Assembly: GCA_016987375.1 (NCBI GenBank)
Contig: PJRA01000244.1
Location: forward strand, 250,720 to 275,814
From: Brachionus koreanus
Lineage: Eukaryota; Rotifera; Eurotatoria; Ploima; Brachionidae
DNA: 25,095 nucleotides
Direction: 5' to 3'
Below are positions 9,801-21,800 of the stretch, piece by piece. The translations under genes and the position numbers were made by a program. Below the pieces are notes generated by a model. The model did not search any database. It saw nothing but the letters and a program-made list of their open reading frames with translations, and was not told the DNA's origin. Positions within the stretch are counted from its first letter, which is position 1. Every line of letters starts with the position of its first letter.

Positions 9801-12800
9801 AAGTATTCGCTTTCTAATTGAATTATCAACGAGCATAAATCCATCTATATCTTCCTGATAATCACTGGTTAACTTCGAGTCTTCAATAAAAAATTTAGCT
9901 GTTGATTTTGAAGAAATAGAAATAAATGGCACAGATCCTTTTGGAATTTTTTCCTTTTGAAATATACTAAGCTCATTGAAGCCCTCTTGAATAAAATAAT
10001 CATAAGAAAAAAGAACACTTTTGGTCAAGTCTTGTCCAAAATTATTAAAATAATCTGAGCATGAAAAATCGTTTCCACAAGATGAAAATTTTGCTATCCC
10101 TATGGAGACTGGACCACTCGAATGTGCATACAATTCATATCCAAGTACATCAGCTGAAAATTTTATTTCGCTACTAAACAAATAAAATACTGTATTTTGA
10201 AGACTTCGAGGCACATATTTGAGTTCATTTCTAAATATTAAATTAGATGATCCAAAAAACCATTTTGAGTCTGACTCGGCTATTTTAAATTATATTAATT
10301 GTTTTTAATAATTAAAATTAAACTTATTTAATTTACGTGGAAGTTGCAATTCGGTAATTTGGCCATCATTGAAAATTACTTCTAATGTACTATATGTATT
10401 TGGTGTCGACAATTGAATCGTAAAATTAAAATGTTTGTCAAAAATGTGGCCAATATTTGATAGTTCAATTGAAAAATCTAATTTTAAAAAAAATTATTTG
10501 TTTATTAGATTTTTTTTTGATTTTGAAATTAAAAAAACTTTTGAGAAAAAAGTTTTTCAAAAATCTTCTTCAGAGAAAGCAGGCTCGCAAATAAACAAGA
10601 TGCTTACATAAATGAATGCATCAAAAAAAGATTGATTCTTTTCATCAAACAGTACATAAAGGGTGATACTTGTTCTAGCCAAACTAGGCGTCTTCTCATA
10701 ACGGAAAAATAATCGGTGTGCCCTCTAGTCAAATTAAAAGTAATGAAAATCAATGATTCTTTAAAGAATTATTATAAAATCATCTGAAAATTAAAGATTT
10801 TATGATGAAATTTCAGGGGAAAAATTGTTAGAGAAAATTTCCTTAAAAATCATTACTTTTTCATCAAAATTTAATTAAAATATAGAATGAAGAAAATTAA
10901 AAATACTAGATTAGAACTATGACATTGGTAACATATTAAGTTATTGATAGGTTCTGATATAGAAGGAAATAATAGAGGAGAAATTATAAAATGAAATTTG
11001 TATCGAAGGCGCATTTATTTTAAATTTTTTATTAATTAATTAATTAAATTGTTAACTTAATTTTGCAACTTCAATTCTGATTTCTTAACTAAGACGGGGT
11101 TTTTTAGTTCAAATATTACATATCTCATAGTTTGAAAAAGAAAGGGAGTTTAAAATTATTGAAAGAGGTCTGGCATACAAGGCAAAGCAAAATTTTTGAT
11201 CAAATTCAGTTTTCAAAAATGATCAAAACACGTTAAATGCGCAATTAAATTTCAATGCATTTTTAGAAATTACAATCCTTTTTCAAAAGTCTTAAAATAA
11301 AGTTTTGAAATGTTACAAAAATTCAAAAATCTGCGATGAAATTTAATTGCGCAATTAAAATGTTTTGATCATTTTTGAAAATTGAAATTTGATCAAAATT
11401 TTTTCTTTGCCGGTATACAATATATCTCAAGCTTTTCAATAAAATTTTTATCAGTTTATTTTCTCAAGATTTTTCTAGCTTTGCTTTTCATAAAGAAATT
11501 TTGATTCAAAAGAGTCGTAGTCCCGTACTACCGTATGTGATCTAGTGATCACAGTTAACATAAATCATCTTCATTATGAAATTAACCGAGTCTCTCTTGT
11601 TTCTTTTGTTTTCATTACAAATAGATCTACCAAAACGATAAATCATTTTTTTAGATATACAATAGAACTGAAAGCCTAATTTATTCTCTAATAAATAGCC
11701 AAAAAATCAAGAATTTCTGATTAAGCAGATCATTTTCATTGTCACTTATTACCCAAATTTTCAAAAAATAGGCTGGGAAAAAGTCCGAAAAATTACAATA
11801 TTCGCTATTTTTAGTTTTTTTTTTACTTGTTTATCTCTGACGATCTTAAGCTCTTTCTTAAGAGTTATTTTGAAATTTAATTTTTTTGAAAATAATAAAA
11901 TGCTCAAGAGATCGAATTTTTTCACCTATTCTGTTAAAATGTAGAAAATATGTCACATAGTGTAAATGATCTCCTTAATAAACAAATAAATTTTTTTGGT
12001 TAATTATTGGAGAATTAATCAGGCTTTCAATAATTTCAATTGTTCATCATGACGATTTCTTAAGGAATCATTAAATTTGGGTTAACTAGGCCATAATTGA
12101 TTTACCACATCTTTCTTATTGAAATACCAGTCAAAAATTTTGGTAAAACAGTACAATCTAGTTAATTTGAAGGAAAAATAAAATAAGTTTAATTTTTTCA
12201 TTAAAAATTAAATTTTAAAAATAACTGAAAAATAAAGACAGATTTAATTCAGATGAGGCATATAATATGGCTTGAAATTTTAGAAAAAAATTTATAACCC
12301 AGCATAATAAATAATCTAATTTAAAAAAAAATAAAAATTTTATTCAAAATCCGTAATCAAGTTTTTAACAAGATGACTTTTTCAAAAAATAATAATCTTA
12401 CCCTGATTTCTACTAAATGTGACATTTATGCTTCTTGTTGTTTTGGTTTCTTGTACTTTATTAAACTGGGCCTCTGCTTTTGTCACTACATGCGCCATCT
12501 GATCAGTTTCTTGGCCAAACTGCTTAATTGCAATGTATTTACTCAAGTAAAAAGTTTTGTCTACCAAAGCATTTATCATAAATCGCCAACTAGATTTATA
12601 AGTCACATTGTACAAATTTCCTTGAACTGCATGATCTGAATAGAACGCATCGTTGGTTACATTAATGGCCAATAAATTAGCTACTGTTGTATAAGCATAA
12701 ATCATTTTGCCTTTGGTCACCCAAAGTGGTTCAGTTATTTTAAGTAAATTATAACCTTTTGTTAGGCTTAATTTTGCGACCAAAGTCTTTTCAAAAGATT

Positions 12801-15800
12801 CCAGATTTGGACTTGTACGGTAAATATACTCAGCACATGAGCCATAATCATCACAAATAGAACCAAAGTCAATTGTCTTAAATGAAAATTTTTTTTTAAT
12901 TACAACTAGATTTTATGAAAAACATACATATATTGAAAGACTTCCAGGAGTAATGCAATAAAGCTCAACACCAATTAGGTATGAATCAAATTTAAATTCT
13001 GTGTTGAGAAATAAAAAATTGCCAACAAACGTAGTTGAAATTTTTTCCACAATCAAGCTTTGACTATCAAACAAACCAAAGTAGTTAACTTTTTTATTTG
13101 TCTTGTAAAATTCAAATTTTTTCATTTCATTATCATCAAATGTTAGACTAATTGAATCATTTTTTGATTGACTTAAAGCCAATATTGAACAGCTTATGGC
13201 TTTGTTTATTTTTGTATTCAAATTTGGACAATTTATATCTAAGTAGCGATCTATAAATAAAATAAATAAATTAATTAATTTTGAAATAATTCTAGTATTA
13301 CATTGACTAATTTGAAAATTTTTATCAAAAAAAAGACCATGTTCGGAAAAGGCTAGTGAAAAGTTAAAAGTATTTAAAACTTCGGTCAAATTCTGATCAA
13401 TATGAATATAAATATCAAGTGTTTGAATCCAATATTTGGTATCCGATTGTACGTTCAGATAAAATCTGCAATTTGAAGTGATTTTCAACTTGCTCAAATA
13501 ATTTGACACTAATTGATAGTCGGATAAATGTAATGAATCATATTGATCAATTGCTAAAATGTTTTTGTGTTCAATTCTCAGAATACTTCCCTTTTTTATT
13601 TGAGGAAACATCTTCTCTGCTATTATTCTATTGTAACCCTTAGTTAAAGTGAAACTAGCCATTCCTATTTGTTTCCAATTCAAGTAACTTGGAAATGATT
13701 CCTCAATGTAGTCTGAGCATGATTTCACAGGACCGCATTTTTCATTGGAATCAACCTAAAAAAAATTTTAATTTTTTTTATTATTTAACAAAAAAAAAAT
13801 AGAATTTGGGTAATAGTCTAGTAGCTTGGATTTAAACTGAAACCGAATGTTCTTAGTGCAGAAAAAAAAAATGTAATGCCTCAAAAGAGAGTTTTAAATT
13901 AGACATTTGACATCTTAAAGATTTTTCAATGAAACCAAAATAATTTAGATTTATAAGCAAATTGAAGCATTAAATTTTTATTTGCCGTACATTTGGCGGT
14001 CCAAAATTTTGGCCGCGTTTGGACCGGCCGGGCTTGTCCGCCATCCAACACTATTTGTTTAGAAACTCAAAATATAAAGTACCATCAAAGGGAAAATTTA
14101 CTGATTTTAAAGAGAAAACTTTTGATTATTTTTTTAGTAAATTTATCAACAAAATCCTGTTTAAAAGATATAATTTGTGATTATAATTTTTCTGTAGTAG
14201 AATTTGTAACAATATAAACCTTATTTTTACCAATTTTTGTAAAATTTTGACTTAAATTAATAATATAAAAAAAAAATGAACTCTTTGTAAGATCACATTT
14301 ATTTATAGTCTGAGGAATGGAATTATTAATATCATGCCCAAGATGAACACGGGCTAATTAAGAAAATATGTGAGCTTAAAGACAAATGTATTAGTATCTG
14401 GAAAAGTCTGTTTTCTATTGATAAACTGATGATTTAATGATTAGTGGAACAGGTTTTCAAAAGAAGTGGTTGAAATTATACTACTTATATTTTTCAAAAA
14501 TATTAATATTTTCTATTTAGAAACTTGAAAAAGCAATTACAGAATAAAATCAAGATTTAAAGTTAAAAATTACATAAATTGTGACATTTCCAGCATTAAC
14601 GGCATAAAACTCAAAACCAACAATGTAGCTGTCAAATTTGAATTCTGTAGACGGTAAAATAAATGTACCAGAACTTGTCAATAAATTTTCAGCTATTTCA
14701 TTTTTGGGTACTTCAGTGCCAAAATAAAATATTGAAGCCGATTGACTAAAGTTGTGAAAACTAGTCGATCCATTGGGATAACTAATTGAATATTCATCTT
14801 TACTATTAAGTGTTGATGCCGTAGTTCTGCAATACACTGTCTTGTCCAAGGTATCACCAGAATTGATACAGTAGGCATCCAAAAATTGCTCTAATAAAAT
14901 TTTTTTAATTTTTTTTTTTTTTAATAAATCTTATACATACTTCTGGGTATTATTATTTCATTAGTCAATTTAAAAAAATTGCTACTAACTGTAACATTGT
15001 AATGACCATAATTTTGATATTGATGTGAAAAATAAAATTCAACTTGAGAATATTTAGTAGCCAAAAAGACATTAAAATAAATTTGATGATTAAATGTGGG
15101 ATCCAATTTAGATATTAGGTCGTTTGAAATCGAGTAGTCAGATATTTTGGCTAAACCAGTTAAGTCATAAACAATTTTGGCTTTTGGATTCAATTCAATT
15201 AAAATCATTGAGCCTTTTTTTACATTAACCCATTCTTTTAGTCTCAATATGTTGTAACCTTTGCTTAAATCAAACAACAATTCATCAGATTCATATTTAA
15301 TATACATTGAAATGTTGGTACCACAGGCTTGTTCAAAAATGCAGTTATCTATAAATGATACCACATATATGGATAAACATGAAGTGCATGATGTCAATGA
15401 ATACAATTCAAATCCACTAATTTTAGTTTCAAAATGAAATTCAGTATTTTTCAATAGATACTTTCCAACTGTTAAAAATGGATGTTGATTTGAAAGGGTA
15501 TTCGGAATCAAAGGCCCAAAATAATTAACCACTTTGAGTGTGTAGTCTTGATTGATAGTAAAATTTGTAATTGTACCATCTCCAAAATCAACAGTCAAAT
15601 CAATGTCTTTAAATCGACTAAAATAAAAGAGAGAACAATTAGCTTTCACGTCATAAACCAAATAGCTGCATGATGAATAACTCCAGTACACGTTCTGATT
15701 AGAAACTATTGAAAATAATCTAGTTAATCAAAATTTATTGATAATAAAGATAAAATTTACATTCTTGAATAAAAAATTTTTTTCTTAATATGAAATTTTT

Positions 15801-18800
15801 GTTTGAAATTTCAGCATTTAGCTCAAATGTTTGTAAGTTTTGATAATGTTCAAAATTTAGAAAATGTTCAAAAACACTTGTGTAAAATTTTTGATCTGTC
15901 AATGCTCTAAAACAAAATCTGAAATTATTTTTTGGATTTATTTTTTGAATAAAATCCTCGTTCAAGTAAAAGTCAGAAATTTGTGCTTGAACGGAATCAT
16001 CAATAGCAAGAGATATCGGATTAGCTGAATTAATGCCGATAAATTTGAATTTTTCAATCCATATTGCTTTTGGCAAAAAAATTTGATTCAGGCCTTTTTT
16101 TACTTTAAATGAGCCAAGATTGTATTTTATAGATAGACCTTCTATTTGGGGTGAGGACTTAAGAATACAATTTTTTGATGATTGATCAATGCACGATTTA
16201 ATTTCATAAATCTAAAAAATTTCAATCAAAATTATTAAAACAATTTATTTGTCTTGTTTACCAAAATATTAAAAGCGTCATCTTTGGTACTCAAAAATTC
16301 AAAACCAATTAAGTTTGAACTGAATTGAAATTCTGTTGATGGTAGAATGAAGGAACCATTGAATGGATGTGTTTGTGAAAGAGCCAAATTTATTTCATCC
16401 ACACCAAAAAATGAATATATTCTCTCTAGTTTAATTTTTAATTAATTAAATTCAAAAATATTCAATTTTTATTTATTACCTGAATTTAGGCTATAATTTC
16501 TTGTTAAGTTGACTTTTAAAAAATCAGTCTTGTCAGTTGTTGTCAATAAAATTGAACAATTAAGTGATTTGTTCAATGAAAATAATTCATCTTCACAAAT
16601 AATATCAATGTTTTGTTCTTAAAAAAATATTTTATTAATTTGAAATTATTTAAAAATTAAATAAAAAATTTTTTTTTCAAAACTTATTTTTCTTTGAAAA
16701 ATCTGCTTTTTTAATAAATCTATCTCAAAACTGCAACTACAAAAATTTTATTTACTTGATGTTACATTGTATATTAAATTTTGTTGTATAATAGTTGAGT
16801 TTAAATTTTTGGCTGAAAACACATGTTTTCCTAATTGCTGAAATTGATGTTGGAAAAAAGTTTCGCTGACATAATAGCTTTGCTCAGTCAACAATTTGAA
16901 AAAGATTCGACAATTTTTATTTTTACTTATAGATGATATTTTAGAAAAATATAAAAAAAAGTCCGAATATGGTGCATCACATTTACTATCAATTTCAATC
17001 AACGAACTTGATTCAATGCCAAATAAAACTCCTCTAGCAATAAATTCAGCTTCCATTAAAACAAATCTGTTGAAACCACTTAAAGCATTAAATGTCCACC
17101 GATTTTGAACATTGTTTATTGAAATTTTCATTGAATCCTCTAAATACTTGGAACACAGCACATTCCCACACTCAGAAAAATTGTAAGCTACTACTGAAAT
17201 TATTCCACTTGATTTTGAATAAAACTCAAAACCGTTTAAAAAAATATCAAATTTTATTTCTGTGTTTACAGACAAATAAGATTTGTACAGAGGGGACATT
17301 GAATTAACCAAAGAATTTGGAATCTGAAATTTGTCATTATCTAAAGGAAAAAAATCTATATTTATTTTTCATTTTTATTTTTAAATATTTGATTATTAAC
17401 CTGATATGGTGTCCAAATATTTTAAAACGCCGTTTCCATAATCTAATTTGAATGTGTTTTCTCTTGATTGTGTTATTTGATAGACAGAACAATTGGATGT
17501 CATATCAATGCTAGTATTGTTATTGTAACAAAGTACATCAAAAAATTTTTCTAAAAAATTTAAAATTCAAAATTACTATTATTTTTTTTTAAATTACCAT
17601 CAGATATAGAGAAAGTGCTATTGATGACTAAATTAGAGTCTCGAAGGACTAATTGTGATTCATGCATTCCAATATTTTGAAATTTTTTAGAATAATAAAA
17701 TTCATTTTTCAAAAATAAATCATCAATATTTGCTTTGAAATAAACAGCAGTTTTAAAAGCAATATTCAAAGAATAACTATTGTTGTAATCATCTATAAAA
17801 TGATCGCTGTAAATAAGATTTTCATTTTCGTATAATGCTAGTCTGGCTAACTCCTGTTTCAGCAACAATATTGTTCCTGATTGTAATTGCATTGGTTTAT
17901 CTAGCCAAAAAATGTTGTAGCCAATTTTAATACTGAATGTTCCAATTAATGTAGCAGTAACATTTGAAGCAAGACCATATTTAGTAATATAATTTGCACA
18001 AGAAACTTCAATTCCACATTCAAAAGGTTCCAAAATCTTTTCATCAAATAAATTATTTATATATATATATTTTTTTTTTATTTTTATAATTCTGATCTTA
18101 TTTTTTAGAAATTAAAAATACATTTAAAAAATTTTTCTTATTATAAAACTTTAACTGAGCAATTACATTAAATGATTACTTTAAATGAGATAAAATTTAA
18201 AAAAAAATATATAAAAATGAGAGTTCAGTTAATTCGACTTAATAAGTTGGTATCGTAGACATCGTTAGCAAAGCTTTTGTGGTCTATTTATTTAGTTTAA
18301 AGCTTAAAAATTTTCGTAAATTTATAAACTATCAATCAGGAAGTGATAATGGAAAGTCTTTTTTTAATATCTAAATTAATCTATTGAGATCTAAAATGTA
18401 TTATTTAAGTGGATCTAAAAGTGTTGAAAGTTTTAATTAAACAACTGAAGCTTTTATTTACTTAAGAATTTTTTTTACCAAGCTAATGTTTATGCTTACC
18501 AAATATTTTTTTTTAAATTTAGCAAAAATTTTTTTTTTTTTTTTAAGTTAACAAATTTTACTTAGTGATTATTTTGAATTACATTTTTGTTTAAGCAAGC
18601 CTTTGAATCTTAAAAAAATTTTTGTCTCATGTCTAATTCTAAAGTCTCTGTAACATTTTTAAGAAACCAAAAACTCTTAAAAATATTAGAAAAACAATTT
18701 TTCGAAAGCTTCAAATTGCTACAATTTAATGTTTGGTTTTAATGTTAAATGTTTCTAAAGTTTATTTTGAATTTTTTTTTCATTATTATTTGAATTTTAT

Positions 18801-21800
18801 TTTGAATGCTAGTTAAATAGAATTATCTAGTGCTATCATCAAAGCTTTCATGAAAAATTCGGGGACCGGTTTCGACTGGGAAAAATTTGCAGTATAGATG
18901 ATCAACTCGATACAGTAGCTTCTGTGTCAGATCGGAGCTGTTGCTCAAAAAAAGGTATTTGAAAAGGAGATGAGAGTAAAAAAAATACTTCATAAGTCCT
19001 TATGAAATAAATTCTAAATATACTTTAGAAAAATTGATTAATGCATTTTTGTTTAAAAATCGATCTTAAAAATTTTATTATTTTCAAAATCTATATAAAA
19101 ATGTACAGGGTGTTATAATAAAATTATTTCAATATAATCAAAGATAAATTTAGTATCTAAAAATTTGAAATTAAATATTTGAATTTAAATTATTTGAAAT
19201 TATTCATTTTATTTATTTCAAGCAAAAAGTCAAGTCAAGCAAAAATTAAATTTGTATAAAAATATGAAAATATAGGCAAAATGAAAGGAATTTTATATTT
19301 TTAAATTTTCTTATTTTTAGATTTTTGTGTAATTTTTCAGAAAATTAAAATTAAAACAAAAAAAAAATTAAAAATTTTCTGAAAAACTGAAAATATGAAA
19401 ATGTAAAAATGTAAAATTATTTTCATTTGCCGAAAATATAATGGAATTAAATTTTGAATTGAACATCAACTTAAGAGTCGTAATTTACTCTTTTTAAAAA
19501 ATTGAATAATTAAGAGCTGTTATATTTTTTGAATTTTGAATCAGTTGCAAACAAAATTAAATAAAAGAGAAATAAATAATTGTAAAAAAATTTTTTTTAG
19601 TATGATCATAAAATATTGCTTATAAATAAAAAATTATTTTTGCTTTCAACAAGTCTTTTTAAAAGTTTTTTTTAAATTCAAAAAATTTATTGATAAAGTC
19701 TAATTGAACTTGAATTTGATCAAATTAAAATGATCATTCTGAAAAATTATCGTTAAAAAAATTTAAAAATATTTTTAAAGTAAAAATTAAATGTAAATCT
19801 TTCTGCAGAAAAATTTCTAAATTCAAAAATATGCACAATGCCTGACTATTCTTTGAAATTCTATACTATTAATAAAAGCATTTCATTGAATTTAATTTTT
19901 CAATGAAAAAATTTTTTAATTTATTTAAGATTTTTTTAAGATCATGATCATTTAATTTTGATCATGTATATGGCGTCTAATTTATTATTAAATAAATTGA
20001 GAAAAATATTTGAATCTTACATTTAATTCTATTTTTCCAGCTTTTGTTGCAAACAACTCAAACGATGCAAAGCTACAATCAAATCTAAACTCTGAATTCA
20101 ACAAAAGAACCTTGTCTCTGATTAAGGGATTTGAATTAGTCAGCGATATAGGAACATCTACTCCAAACGAATGAGATACTTTATCTATTAAATTTTCAAA
20201 TGATTATAAAATTAAATTAAAAAAAATATCACCAAAATATTACATGAGTCTGGAATGGCGATTTTTTCTGGCATTTGATTGTCAAAGCTAATGGTCAAAT
20301 TTTCATTTTTTTCAGACGATATTAATTGTATCAAGCATTTAACAATCAAATCATTTGTTTTATTTGAACAAACAAAATCAATTGTTCTCACTTTTAAATA
20401 ATATTTAAAATTTATTTTGAAAAAAAATAAAAATTTTTTACTTTTATTTAATGTGACATTTGTGCTAATAGTTGAATTGTTGTTTATTGCAGCAATACTT
20501 TTTAGACCAAATGTTGAAAATTTTTTTTCAAAATAAATAAAATTTTTGAATAAATTTTTCTCAATTATTGGGTTGACACAAAATCTCATGATATTGATCT
20601 TGTCCAAAATTTTAAATTCAGATTTTGCAGCAGTAGTTTGGACAAGTATGAAATCTGTGAGAACATTTTTAGAATTATCCAAACCAACTTTTCCTTTGTA
20701 CTGATCCAAAAATAATACTGTGCCCTTAGGAACACTGAACCAAAAATCCAAATATATTTCATTAATCCCTAAACTTAGATTTAATTGCCAAGCATTTAGC
20801 TCTTCAAAAGTAATAGACTCGCTGTTCTGACTCAAATAAGACAAACAAGACTCGTCTTGACCACATTGATTCACTTTGACTAGTTTAATCCAAACATATC
20901 CTGCCGTAATGGCGTAAATTTGAAAACCTTTAACTTTCAAATCAAATCTAAATTCACTTGATGTAAGCAGAAATTTATTTTCATTAAAAATTTTTTCCAA
21001 AGGTTCAATTGGAAATTCAAAGCCTAAATAGTCCACTATTTGTGTGTCTGATAGATGAATTTGGCCATCAATTGAAGTTTTATCAATTTCAAAATTTGAA
21101 ATTAAAATAGCAGAACAATTAATTTGTTTGTTAACAAAAGAAAAGCAGATAAAGTCAAAATGATGTTCAACTTTAATTTCTAATATTTTTTCTATAGTTG
21201 AATTATAATTATGAAACACAATTTCTAAGTTGTAAATACCAGGTGTTTGATAATTTTTTTCAAATTTGTAAAAACTCTCAATTGAATTTTCAACTATTGG
21301 TTTTATAGAAAATTTTGAATCAATAGGTTGCAAATATTTTTTCACAACATTTAAATTAGTCTTGAGGTCTGATACAAAATTGGTCGTTTCGACCATCACT
21401 GGGCCACCTGCTTTCTGGTTCAAAGCTAAAAGCTTACCCTTGGAAACACTCACTGGATTTATTTGATAGTAAGATTGTTCCAGGGTCAGATTAAAACTCC
21501 ATGAATCAATTGTTTGAAAACTAGGCAATAAATCTTCTTGACTCAAATAATCTGAACAAGAAACCATTTGACCACAACTACTAAACTCAATAAGCTTTTT
21601 TTAAAAATTTTTAAATTCATTTACTTAAAGACAAATTAGGAGAAAATTTAATTTACTTTTATTTCAACAGGTCCTGGTTTAATTGCTTGGATTTTGAATC
21701 CAGTTAATTGTTTATTAACGAGAAATTCAGAGTTTAAAAGGAAATAACTTGAAGATGGATCAATTGACATTGTCTCTTTTGATTTTGGCTGATCAATATC

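Larger units (their letters stand above)
10478..12401 (-). other. long intron 16 (1924 nt, phase 1)
   Basis: Separates repeat 8 from repeat 9. It holds a decayed plus-strand Tc1/mariner-like transposase piece (10563-10732) and a family B inverted-repeat element with a 9-bp duplication (11181-11411). The remainder (about 11412-12401) shows no coding signal that I can support. Confidence 0.75.

Noticed and set aside
12373..12639. Plus-strand 88-codon ORF
   Set aside because: It lies antisense over exon 16, whose minus-strand reading has all repeat motifs; it is a shadow.
13993..14217. Plus-strand 74-codon ORF starting in the GC-rich palindrome
   Set aside because: It starts inside a palindrome and continues in AT-rich intron sequence with no protein-like pattern.
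17092..17307. Plus-strand ORFs near 16896-17307
   Set aside because: They overlap exon 8 in antisense and have no recognisable features.
20231..20233. Alternative donor GTGATA for exon 4
   Set aside because: It would join to exon 5 out of frame; GTAATA at 20243 keeps the phase found at all other A|B junctions.
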